Notes under the pieces: model-generated
The model's input: only the letters and a program-made list of their open reading frames with translations
The model's database searches: none
What the model was told of the DNA's origin: nothing
Made by a program: the position numbers and the translations under genes
Origin: Platynereis dumerilii
Lineage: Eukaryota; Annelida; Polychaeta; Phyllodocida; Nereididae
Reading direction: 5' to 3'
DNA length: 64,000 bases
Assembly (NCBI GenBank): GCA_026936325.1
Contig: JAPTHN010000025.1
Location: 5,030,001 to 5,094,000, forward strand
Part shown: positions 21,695 through 32,625 of the stretch, one piece after another
Position numbering within the stretch: the stretch's first letter is position 1
Layout of the letters: each line of letters opens with the position of its first letter

Positions 21695-23526
21695 AATATC
21701 AATATGAGGATCCAGGCCTCTGCCACATTCATAATTGTTTATACTTTACGGTATTTATGTGTCTCATTCACCCCAAAATATAATGTTTTTGCTAATCCAC
21801 TGACAATTATCCAAATGTTTAGTTAACTGATTTGTTAGCTCTACATGATTGTAATGGTCAATTATATTCATGCCAAATTTCAAGTGGATATTTGCAGAAG
21901 TCTTTGAGTTATGGCAAGCTTCTGTTTAACAACAGTTGTTTATTTTGAAATGTATTTGGTTGCTATGGCAACATACTGGATTTGCTTGACTCTTAAATGT
22001 CAAATTTATAGCCAACTTTCAGGCACTCAGATTCTAAAATCAAATTTGATATTATATGAAATATGGTTGATTGGAAGAGTTTGAAATGTCACATGTCATT
22101 AAAAAAAATATTTTTTGGGTCCAATTCACACAATAATGGAATGTTTTCATGTGACAGTGATAGAAATTGTGTATAAACTGTTGAATTATTCATTTTTACA
22201 TATTCTTGCCAAATCTCATGAAGATCCATGAACCAGCCTTTGAGTTATGCCATATTTGATGCTTAATAGTTTCAAATTTCGAACTTCCAAATATATTGTT
22301 TTGTTGCCATGGCAACAGAAATGCAATTCCTTTGCTCAACTAATATATGTCAAATATATAGCCCACTTTCAGGGCAATGTGTATCTCAAAATAGATTTGA
22401 TATATACATGATACAATAGCTGAACAACAAGGTTTGAAGTATAAAATGTTCTTTCAAAAAGTTTATCTATGGGTAATATTTACCCCAAAATAGAATGTTT
22501 TTTAAATGACAGTCACCTGAATGTTTTACCCATGGAAGGACTATTCATTATTACACACTTTTGCCAAATTTCATGAGGACATATACACTGGTCTTCGTGT
22601 TATGTCACATTTTATACTTGGGAGTTGGACCTTTTGAATTCTGAATTATAATGTTATGTTGCCTTGGCAACAGAAATGCAACAGCTTCGCTTGACCATCA
22701 AATATCAGATTTTCAGCCTTGTCTCAGGGCATCCTAATACACAATAAAAATTTAGTATAAAATCAAAATTTGTTTGATCGGCTGTGTTGGAAATATAGTA
22801 AATTGTGGAAAAAAGGGGTATTTACGGGTTTAATTCACCTAAAAATGGAACTTTTTAAAGAGAAAGTTTTCAGATTGTTATATTACCTGATGAACAATTG
22901 ATTATTACATAAACTTGCCAAATTTCATGAGTATAGGCGTCCTAGTCTTTGAGTTAAGTCACATTTCTTGATTTCGAGTTGGACGTTTTGAATTTTGAAT
23001 TATAATGTTATGTTGCCGTGGCAACAGAAATTCAAAGGCTTGGCTTGGCTATTATATGGCAAATGTGTAGCCCCCTTCCAGGGCATTCTAATGCAAAACA
23101 AAAATTGAACATATAATAATATACGGTTGAGCTGCAAAGTTTGAAATATAGCACATAGTGGAAAAAGGGGTATTTGAAGGTTATTTTCACCCAAAAATGG
23201 AAGGTTTTTAAAATTTATTGTCAAAACAACCATGTAGTCATAAAAAACTCCAAAATCTGAAAATATTTCCAAATTTGGTGTATGTAGCATTAAAAGTTGT
23301 CCTGTTATTCAATATTTGGCAAAATATTGATGAAATACTAAAATAACCACTTTTATTATGTTTCGGTTGCCATAGCAACCTTATGCGAATGGTCTCAGAG
23401 CGACACCTAGCAGATTCTGAAAGCTCAACTTGTTACCTATCCAACGACACCAAATTTCTTTATATAAAAATCGGGGGCAAAAACTTTTTAAATATGCACC
23501 TTTTTCCTGGTTGGACCCCAGACTAA
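21695..23526 (-). repeat. Right arm of the large inverted repeat
   Basis: Reverse complement of 16790-18602. X-box-like palindromes fall at 21959, 22303, 22658, 23012 and 23366, again about 354 bp apart. The outer end GGACCCCAGACTAA mirrors the left arm's start and is immediately followed by GTCTGGG, forming a small perfect palindrome (CCCAGACT-A-AGTCTGGG). I saw no convincing target duplication outside the two arms. Confidence 0.9.
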
Positions 23527-25378
23527 GTCTGGGTTTGTAGATTGAGAATAGGCATAGGAGCTAACTTCATTATTTATTTTCGTTCTTCATCTCAGATATA
23601 TACATAACTAAATTTGGATGTGTTTTGTCAACGAATAAAATTGACTTTTTATGTGATGGACTAGCAGCTCAACTCACTTGTTATGGGAATGCGTCATTTT
23701 AAATGTATGACATATAAAAGTTATGATATTTCTGATTCATTTTGAGTTTTTTGTGAAAAAATGTTGAAAACATGAAATCAGTCATAATCCTATAACACGT
23801 TACAATTTTAATACTCCTTTTTCAAATAACTGCTGTACTACTGATACTACATGCCTACAATGGCACTTTAATTGACGTTTTGTTTAAAATGTCACATTTT
23901 AGATAAAATATCACAGTTCTTATGCAAAAAATAATTTTAGAAGTCTTAAAAATGTCAAAATAATGTGATAAAATCAAACATTCTCCGAGTAAAGACAGTG
24001 TTGAATAATGTGTCTGAATAAAAAAGATAACTCATTGTTTTGGGTTGAAAAAACTTCATTCATCAACTGGGAATGAAATTGTATTAAAATGCCAGATGTA
24101 TAAAGTTACGAGACAATTACTCCAGTTTAGTTTGAATAGATGATTATATTCGTGCTAATAATGAATTAATTGACTTAGTTGTTATGTGAAATTAAAAAAG
24201 ATACTAAAACTTACATTGTACTAAAAAAAGACTATCATTTACTCCAAAACAATTTGCAATAATTGGCGTACAAAAATTTTAATCTTTTTGACAAAAGTAA
24301 TTTTTTCATTAATGATCTTGTTGTATGTTGACATTTTAAATGACACAAAATAATAGGCTTGAGGTACATGCTGATTTTTTAAGTGAATGAAAATGTAATG
24401 AAACGCGAAAAGGAAAAAAAGTGGGTGTATTTTCGAGGGAGGTGTCTTTCTTAAATTTTCAGAAGAAAATAAGTTTTTATATTGTGTTTCACAAACATGA
24501 AACCATTTTGTGAAACAATTATTTTAATATTCGTGTTTTTTTTTAATGGGTTTATTTAAAAAACTTATTTTGCAATCACGTTTCATAACAGAAAGTACAT
24601 CATGGGCTGAGAAATTTTCCAAAAACGTTTATGTGTCACCGTAGAGTAATCATGGATATAGATCCATGGTGTGACATGAAAAATTCAGTTTTTCAAAAAT
24701 TTTTATCAAATCACAGATCTTAGAACCAATAAAAGTTGATGCTATAGAAATTATATATCTACATGATCAATATAAGTACACTCCCTATCTTCAACCAATA
24801 TTTACAAGTTGAAAATGTCAGGAAAATTCCCATACATAATTTTTATTGGAGAAACATAAAATGGCAATGCCTCCCCCTCAAGAATGAGTTTCAGCCAGCT
24901 ATCCCATCACACACAATGGGCCTGAAAAGGATTGAGGGGGGGGGGGGGTTATGCATAAAACCATTTCTCAACAATTCAATAAGTACATTCTTCTACTCTC
25001 GCGAGACCTCGCAATATCCAACATGGCTGCATTTCATTCATCATTGCTACATACTAAGTCTCACCTAGTTTCGAATTGTCTATATCTGCAATATGCCTAC
25101 AATAAGGTAAGACGAATAAGATAAATAAATCATTTGTTAGTATTCAAGGAATTAATTTTTTTATAAATAAGCATTAACTTTTTTTCTTTGAATGTCAAAC
25201 TGTTTTAAGGTTTAAGATGGCAGGATATGTGTAACCTGGTTAAAATATATATGGATACAGGAAAGAAAACATTAGCCAGAGATAGATTAATTAGTTGATA
25301 TGCTCTCTCTATCTGATCTACTTAGACACTGGAAAGGATCATGTTACCCATGCAATTATAAATACCAATGCTGGGGCA
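23527..25378. other. Unannotated AT-rich stretch with a G13 tract
   Basis: No coding or repeat structure is supported. A run of about 13 G lies near 24936. Confidence 0.5.
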
Positions 25379-25467
<89 letters not shown>

Positions 25468-25490
25468 GTCTATATATCTATCTGTCTATC

Positions 25491-25572
<82 letters not shown>
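25379..25572. repeat. (TATC)n microsatellite, about 194 bp
   Basis: Among the longest arrays in the window, with a short TGTCTATATATCTATCTGTC interruption near 25468. All three + frames read through it as low-complexity peptides, which are not genes. Confidence 0.95.
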
Positions 25573-25956
25573 AAGTGAGATAAAAAGCAAAATATTGTTT
25601 TAACATTCTTGATTTAAAAATAGCTCTTTAGATCCCAATTCAATTCCGATTGTTATCAATTGTTTTTGAACAATGACATTGTTCTGCTGAGATGGGGAAA
25701 AAGGCATCAGAAAGCTCATAATTGCCGGCTAGACATTTTGTTTTTGTTAAGTTTGTAAGCTAATATTTTCTTGAAAAAATTATATCAGCTGTTCAGGATT
25801 CGAATTACAAACATTGACAAATTAACACGGTTCTAATTGTTAAACATCTTCACAAAATAAATGTGTCAAAATAAAATAAATATTTGTGTAAATACAACAT
25901 TCATTGGATAAAAACATACCTGGGGAAATGTTGATCTAGCCCTGATCATCTCTCAT

Positions 25957-26037
<81 letters not shown>
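25957..26037. repeat. (TCTA)n microsatellite
   Basis: About 20 pure units. Confidence 0.95.
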
Positions 26038-26690
26038 GCCACTTTTCTACCTTATCATGTATGTTTATGATCTTTATAAACAAAACTCTGGTATACTAGA
26101 TAAATATCTACACCAGAAACCAAAATAGTGAGATCTCAGATGCCTGCTTAAAAATCCTAGAAATGTAAATATCCAAGAAATCTTGGAACATAAGACCAAG
26201 AGGTTAATTGCAGATCATTCGGTTGAAAGGGAGGGCCATACTCCGGGGCAATTAGTGGTCGCCAGAGCTTGTTGGCCGACGGGGGGCTCCGGGAGGCAAA
26301 GCCCCCCTGCTAATCAAGAATTTGTGCAATAGAGAGTTGTCTGTGGGCTTGGTTCTAGTTGATTGTGGATATAGGAATGATATACCATTAATAATATTAA
26401 CTAGTATACTAAATTGCACAGCAATTTAAAGGAAGAACTTCCCTTCCCTTCCTATCCCTTCCCTTCCTTCCAATCCCTTCCCTGCTCTGCTATTCGAGTT
26501 CCTTGCATTCCTTTCCTTTCCATTGCTTAATAGTGTGTTTAGGTTGTCCTGGAGCGAAACATCACTGTTGCTTTGACGCTGCCTGCAGTAGTCCATGGAA
26601 CTGCACCAACAGGCACAAATTCTCCTATATCGCTTGGCATGCAGCCAGGCCTTTTTTGGGCGATGGTACCACCCTGAAAGCAATACTTTG
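26038..26690. other. Unannotated stretch with a GC-rich hairpin and a CCCTT-rich tract
   Basis: GGGGGGCT (26281-26288) pairs with AGCCCCCC (26300-26307). A pyrimidine-rich TTCCCTTCC tract follows at 26436-26520. No gene is supported. Confidence 0.45.
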
Positions 26691-28018
26691 ATGAAACCCT
26701 AACCCTAATGATTTGTTATGGACAAACCATAAGAGCTAGGAAGATGTGCTTACATACAGACAGAGGGCAAGGAGTCAGCAACATGTCAAATTAGTTTTAA
26801 GTGATTTGCAGCAGTATTTGACAAGTTATAATTTAATTGTTAATGTAATGGGTAAAATATGAGGTTATTTGCAAACAATAGGGCAACAAATAAGCAACAT
26901 ATCATATCAATTTTAAGGGATTTGAAACATTATTGGAAGAGTTTAAATAGGATAAAAAAAATCATGGTAGGAACATGTGCTTACATGGAAAAATAGAACA
27001 AAAAATTAGCAATAAGTCAAATTAGTTTTAATTGATTTTAATGAATACTTAATGAGCTATAATTGGATATATGAAATTGCTAATGTAAAATTGGCTATTA
27101 GTGAGAGATATATGGCCTTGGAGCACATAAAAGGGCATAATTTTATGCATTTTTTGGTGTTCATTTCATGACATTTGAACAAGTAGAAGCTGAGCAATCT
27201 AGATTTCAATTTTGAAATTTAAAAAATTCTCAATGATAAAGTACTTCAAGCAGACAAAATTCCTTTGGGCATATTATGCAGGTCCATATTGGGCACCACA
27301 CAAAAAATCAACATGATCATCCATGAAGACCTTCATATTTTTTTGGGCAAAATAGGTGTCGGGAGACCCAAAAAGTGACATAAAATTTTCAATGTCCGAC
27401 GCGATTCTATACCGTACGCCGTACAGCATATTGCTATATATCAATGGAAAGCTGACATTCTGAGGTTTCCAAAAATGTCCATTTTTTCTTTCTAGGACCA
27501 ATATTAAGGGAGATACAGGCCATCAAATGTTCGACTTTTGAGGCCCTGTGGCACAAAAAGTATAGGTCCTAGGATGCCATACTTTTGCAATAACACTATA
27601 CCCCTGTAGTAGCAACAATTCCTCTAAGGACATGAAAATCTGACATTTCAATCATGGTTTTTCATGACATCATCCCTCGAAATTTCTCTATGCTCCGATT
27701 TTGAACTTTTTTTTCTCCAAAGCTATTCACCGTATAGCCACTAGGCTCCTTTCTGCAATGCATATTCCATTAGAGATTAACAGGGAAAAATTTCATGACA
27801 TTCTGACTGACAGTTTTCCCGAAACCGGAATCGGAAATTTTTCGTGAAAATTGCCTGTAATTCCTATGTCACACGGAATTCCGATGTGTAATTCCCAGTA
27901 TAGAAGGAATTTTATAGTATCATAATGTTCTGCATGTGTTAATTGAGTTATCTCTTCTAGGACAGCAGTTATTTAACATTAAAAAATGTCAAAAAGTTGG
28001 AAGAATAAGAATAACTAG
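26691..28018. mobile_element. Dispersed repeat of unknown class, copy 1
   Basis: Landmarks shared with 28420-29467 and 31060-31700: AAGTAGAAGCTGAGCAAT (copies 1 and 2), AATTTTCAATGTCYGACGCG, ATTGCTATATAYCAATGGAAAGCTGA, and a TTTCCGCACTG/CTTTCTGCAATG block followed by ATTTTTC. It ends near AAGAATAAGAATAACTAG. No ORF of note. Copy limits are approximate. CTAG at the end, next to a hairpin, recalls Helitron 3' termini, but no Rep/helicase or clear 5' TC end was seen. Confidence 0.55.
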
Positions 28019-28025
28019 TATAACT

Positions 28026-28047
28026 GATATTGCCGTACGGCAATATC
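28026..28047. repeat. 22-bp perfect palindrome
   Basis: GATATTGCCGT followed directly by ACGGCAATATC, eleven bases after the AACTAGT at the end of repeat copy 1. It is followed by ATAATCCCCCGCGGG, which resembles the left stem of the hairpin at 30898. Confidence 0.9.
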
Positions 28048-28419
28048 GGATAATCCCCCGCGGGCCCCGTATTACCCCCAGGCCTGCATACGCTTTTTTG
28101 AAATTCATGTCCACTATTTTTGTGTATGTCCCCTGGCCTGGTTTTTGGGGGATGAACTTCGATTCCAAGAGGACACATCACATCATTACAATAGTCCCTG
28201 CCTGCCCTAATAAGTCTATTGCACTAATACACAATATAACAGCCTATGTGAAACCCTTATATGCATCATACCCTTTCAATGTACAATGTATATTATTCGC
28301 TAGTTCAGCTGCTTTGACAGTACAGTAAGGTTAGGTCTTGTAAAAGGTGGCACTGAGACAGGATGGCCCCGAATGCAGACCACATGCATCTGTTAAAAGT
28401 TCGAAATTTTTTTTTTTCG

Positions 28420-29467
28420 AGATAAGTGGATGTGTTTATACCACAAAATAGGCCAAAAAATTAGCAACGTGATTTATGAGTTGTAACTGATTTGAAGCAG
28501 TAACTCATGAGTTATGTTTGAATATGTAAAATGATCTATGTAAAATAGGGTGTTTGTGTGAGGTGAATGCCCTTATGCAAGTCAAAAGCCTGTATTTTTA
28601 CGCATCTTTTGGTGTTAATTTCATGAAATTTGAATAAGTAGAAGCTGAGCAATTTACGTTTCAATTTTGAAATTAAAAAAATTCTCTGGGAAAAAGTATT
28701 TGATGTAGGCAAATTTCCTTTTGGCACAATAAGGAGGCGCAACCTGGGTAGCCTGCATAAATTATTGATGAACATCCATGAAGTACTTCATAGATTTTTT
28801 AGCCTAAAACACTTTTGTGAGTGCAAAAAGTGACATGAAATTTTCAATGTCTGACGCGATTCTACGCCGCGCGTCTGACACTATTATGCTATACACCATT
28901 GGAAAGCTGACAAACAGACCTTTCTTGTGATATGTAATACTTTGCTGTAGCTCAAATAGGGACCGAGATATGTGCACTTGAAAATTGGGTTTTTGTGCGT
29001 CCATAGCGCACAGACCGTTTGTCCGAGCGGTCCGTAACTTTGTGAAGTTGGTACACTAGGGTACATCTGTAAGTGTACCTACTTTCAGCTTTCTACAAGC
29101 ATTCCTTCCCTGTTTTCCAGAAAAATTTTAGAAAATTTTCGTGACATCCAATTTTGAAAAATTCATATCTCTGAAAATATTCATGAAATTTCCATGAGAC
29201 GCCTTTCCGCACTGGAAACTTTGTCAAGGTATCTTAAAAAAAATCAGCAAAGCCAAATTTTCTTTTGTTCTCCTGGAAACGCTGCCAGAAATTGATTTTT
29301 TATTTTCTCAATAACACGTTAGTATCATGAAATTTGATCAAGAAATTTCACAAGAGGTAGCACGCAACGGAGTCACATATTGTGTTTGAGGTTTCAGGAT
29401 GTTATCTGTAATAGTTTTGCAGTAATCACAGTTTTCCTGAGCTGAATAATAAGAATAATAACTAGAA
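28420..29467. mobile_element. Dispersed repeat of unknown class, copy 2
   Basis: Diverged relative of 26691-28018 in the same orientation, with AGTAGAAGCTGAGCAATTTA, TTTTCAATGTCTGACGCGATT, ATGCTATACACCATTGGAAAG and GGAAACGCTGCCAG-type blocks. It ends AATAAGAATAATAACTAG at 29467. Confidence 0.55.
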
Positions 29468-29534
29468 ATGAGTAACTGCAAGCAGTAACAAAACTTCACC
29501 TAGAAATATTGGTCGAAATGAAAAACGAAATGAC

Positions 29535-29832
29535 AGAAGTAATTTGAAAAGTTCCAAAGTGATTTGAAAAGTAATTTGAAACGTAATTTGAAAAGTAATT
29601 TCAAAGTAATTTGAAACGTACTTGGAAAAGTAATTTCAATAGTAATTTCAATGCAAAAGTTACATGTCAAGTAACATGACAAGTAAATTGACAAGTAAAT
29701 TGACAAGTGCATTGACAAGTACATTGACAAGTACTTTGACAAGTACATTGACAAGTACTTTGACAAGTACATTGACAAGTACATTGACAAATACATTGAC
29801 AAGTACATTGACAAGTACATTGACAAGTACTT
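29535..29832. repeat. Two adjoining minisatellites (AGTAATTTGAA-type, then TGACAAGTACAT-type)
   Basis: The left part (29535-29660) repeats an 11-bp AGTAATTTGAAA-like motif. The right part (29663-29832) repeats the 12-bp unit TGACAAGTACAT about 13 times with ATT/TTT/AAT variants. The second may have grown from the first, since both contain AAGTA. Confidence 0.9.
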
Positions 29833-29867
29833 GAATATTGTACATGTACCTGACCAATACCCGCAGA

Positions 29868-30837
29868 CCATAACCTGTACCAAGCCTGTACATAATTTCA
29901 TAACTCTAGGTGAAAAACTGAGGTAACAGTGAGCAATTCCAAAATGGCCGCCATTTTGTGTCAGACATTATGAATTTCTCCACACGTGCGTGAACAATAA
30001 CAACAAGCCAATACCTGTACCAAATTTCATAACTGTATTTGAAATACTAAGGTCACAGTAGGCAATCAAAAAATGACAGCCATTTTGATTTAACTTGAAA
30101 TATGAATTCTTCGCATAAAAAAACATCTGAATGAGTACTTGAATCAGTCACAAACAAAATAACTATATGAAAATTGCATGGTGTTCAAGGTCATTGAAAA
30201 TAGCACATTTTTGCACTAAAATTTGCCAATTGACCTTGAAAAATTAGGTCAAGGTCAAATGTGAAGGTCAATTTGGGGTGAATGGCAAAAAAGAATAGCA
30301 GTTTACTATAGCATGTTATCAGCCAAAATCGATATTTCATGGTGAAATGACGAAGGTCACCAATTTTGATGACTTACCAATGTTTAAAATTACGTAACTC
30401 ATAATCCGGCCATAGAAATGCAACCACAATACACATGCAGATGTCCCGTTAGTCAAGCAACATTTTGCCACAATTTGGGCCACTTTGCATGAAAAACGTG
30501 CAATTGCATAAGAAAAAACCATAAAACACTAAAAGTGGTCATACGGGACATTGACCTTGACCTACATTCACGAAATTGGGTCAAATTATGTAAAAGGACT
30601 TTTAAACAAACTTTCTAAAAGAACAATGAAATCCAGCAATAAACGAAAAAGTTATTGCCATTTGAAATTTTTTTGAAGTCCAACTTTGAAGTGACCTCTG
30701 ACCTTGAAAAATGGTCCGGGGTCAAAAAAACTCGGGGAATGTAATGAGGGCATATGAGGCTCCGTTCATGAATTTTTTGAGGGTAGGTTAGGGTGAAAGA
30801 ATAATAATAAATAATAATAATAAATAATTACGAAAAC
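29868..30837. mobile_element. Dispersed-repeat-like segment rich in AGGTCA half-sites
   Basis: This segment has features common in invertebrate interspersed repeats: two ACCTGTACCAA(A)-type blocks, AATGGCCGCCATTTTG, and (AAT)n near its right end. Between 30186 and 30740 I count about nine AGGTCA/TGACCT half-sites, including AGGTCAAGGTCA near 30246 and TGACCTTGACCT near 30547. The family is not identified. Confidence 0.4.
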
Positions 30838-30840
30838 AAG

Positions 30841-30926
30841 AAACTTCACCTATGGTAATAGGTGAAGTTTAATAATAGTAAAACGAACAATATCAATATA
30901 ATCCCCCGCAAGCGGCGGGGGATTAT
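30841..30926. repeat. Pair of perfect hairpins separated by an AACAATATCAATA linker
   Basis: Hairpin 1 pairs AAACTTCACCTAT (30841-30853) with ATAGGTGAAGTTT (30858-30870). Hairpin 2 pairs ATAATCCCCCGC (30898-30909) with GCGGGGGATTAT (30915-30926). Between them lies AATAATAGTAAAACGAACAATATCA. AACTAGT follows hairpin 2 directly. The same architecture with different stems occurs at 31855-31952. Confidence 0.9.
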
Positions 30927-31059
30927 AACTAGTACACCTGTAATTGTGCACAATTACAAAGATAAATTCCCCCTCCCCCTCCCATCCCCCTGCCCCCTTC
31001 CCTTATACCTTCCCCATCCCCTGATTCACACAAAAATGTAATTGGGTCAGCATTTATTG

Positions 31060-31700
31060 CAGCAGAGAAAATGTGCAGCCAGAGAAGTATCAGAAGCGAT
31101 GAAATGGGCATATGGCCAGGAAAATGTGTTTCCAGCCATAAGAAGGATTTGGGGAGCTGAAAAGTGAGATAACATTTTCAGGGTCTACCGCGATTTTGAA
31201 CGGACGGCGCTAGAGTATTATGCTATATACCATGTGAAAGCTAAGAAACAGAGCTTTCTGGTGGTATTTTTTATTTTTCTGTAGCTTTAATAGGGGCCGA
31301 GTTATCGGCGTTTGAAAAATACGCTTTTTGTGGCGCTATAGCGCCGATACCGTTAACGCTAGGAAGTTGATCTTCTAGTGTATTGTTACACTATAGTATG
31401 ACTGTAACTGCATGCAATTTCAGCTTGATTGGAGCATTTCTTCCTAGTTTTTGGAAAATTTTAGTGGCTATTTTGGGAATTCCCTTATTTGAAAAATTCA
31501 TATAAAAAAAACTTTCTAAGATATTGCCAAAAGCCTCCTTTCCGCACTGCGTATATCTTTAGAGATTATTATGTTAAAATTTGGTGTAATTTCCTTGACT
31601 GGTTGTGACAAAACTGTGAACACAAATTTTTTATCAATTTCTTGCGTAATTACCAGTTCACTCAGAATTACGCAATATAATTCCAGTACATAAAATTGTT
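31060..31700. mobile_element. Dispersed repeat of unknown class, copy 3
   Basis: A more distant copy with ACATTTTCAGGGTCTACCGCG, TATGCTATATACCATGTGAAAGC, a TTTCTGTAGCTTTAATAGGG block, the palindrome GGCGCTATAGCGCC at 31332-31345, and a TCCTTTCCGCACTGCG block. Same orientation as copies 1 and 2. Confidence 0.5.
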
Positions 31701-31854
31701 TACCAAAAGCAAAATGACCCTTTTTGTTTTAGTAGAATATTGCAAATAGTTTCTGAAATACAGCCTGTCAAATTGTTGACGAAAAATAAAAAGAAAAACA
31801 AAAAAAAAGGAAAAAAAATAATAAGATGCTGAAAAAAAAACCGAACAAAAACAA

Positions 31855-31952
31855 TATAAATTCCCCTAACGGGGGAATTTATAATAATAAAGAATAATAA
31901 TAACAAAGAATACGTACAATATCAATAAGAACTTCCCTACGGGAAGTTCTTA
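31855..31952. repeat. Second pair of perfect hairpins with the same linker
   Basis: Hairpin 1 pairs TATAAATTCCCC (31855-31866) with GGGGAATTTATA (31872-31883). Hairpin 2 pairs TAAGAACTTCCC (31926-31937) with GGGAAGTTCTTA (31941-31952). The linker again contains (AAT)n and ACAATATCAATA just before the second stem. Confidence 0.9.
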
Positions 31953-32121
31953 ATAATATTGCCACTGTAGTGAGTGTTGTCTATTGGTATGTATTGTATG
32001 TTATTAAGAGTAGGTGGGGATATTGTATATGTGGTCTATTGCTTGGTTTGAGTGGTGTATACATAGGAGACAAGACTGGATGAGCTTTTCCACCCAGTTC
32101 GATGTTGGATTGGTCTAGTTT

Positions 32122-32625
32122 GGAGAGACAAGGGGGGGGGAAGATTCTGGATATGGGGGGGGGAGGGAGAGAGAGGGGGAGGGAGGGAGGAGGAAGAGAG
32201 AGGGGATGAGGGAGGGGAGAGGGTGAGGAGGAGTGAGGGTAAGGAGGAAGAAAGAGGGAATGAGGGAGAGAGAGGGGAGTAGGAAGAGAGGGAGCGGAGG
32301 GGGGGGGGAGCTGAAGGGAAGAGAACGAGAAGAGGGGAGCAGGATGAGAGAGGGGGAGATTGGGAAATTGGGAGAGAGGGAGTATGAAGGAGTAAGAGAG
32401 GGAAAGAGATGGAGGAAGAAAGAGGGGAGGGAGAAGAGAAGGGGAGGGGAAAGGGGGTAGAAGGGGAAGGAGGGAATAAAAGGGAGATAGAGGGAGAGGG
32501 GAAGGGAGAAGGAGAGAGTGAGAGAGGGAGAGGAAGGAGAGGAAAGGGGGAGAGGGAAAGGGTGGGGATGAAAGGTGATGGAGAGAGAGAAGGACAGAAG
32601 GTGAGCAAACTGAGGAAATTGTAAT
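32122..32625. repeat. Polypurine tract, about 500 bp, GA-rich on the + strand
   Basis: Almost uninterrupted purines (GGGAGA/GAAGG motifs). Long open frames on both strands (up to 305 codons on the minus strand) are a by-product of this composition and encode Ser/Pro/Leu or Glu/Arg/Gly repeats; they are not genes. Such tracts can form triplex (H-) DNA. Confidence 0.9.

Noticed and set aside
16790-23526. Polinton or other large virus-like element suggested by the long inverted repeats
   Set aside because: No polymerase, integrase, ATPase or capsid-type frames lie between the arms, and the arms are internally repetitive.
25295-25603. Open frames of about 100 codons encoding YLSIYLSI-type repeats (also at 8.6, 20.7, 40.4, 42.4, 45.0, 50.1 and 51.1 kb)
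   Set aside because: They are translations of TATC/GATA microsatellites, open in all frames because the repeat lacks stop codons.
26694-26706. CCCTAACCCTAA, a telomere-like motif
   Set aside because: Only two units; likely chance.
27936-28328. 130-codon frame near the palindrome at 28026
   Set aside because: It crosses the repeat end and the palindrome, with no recognisable domain.
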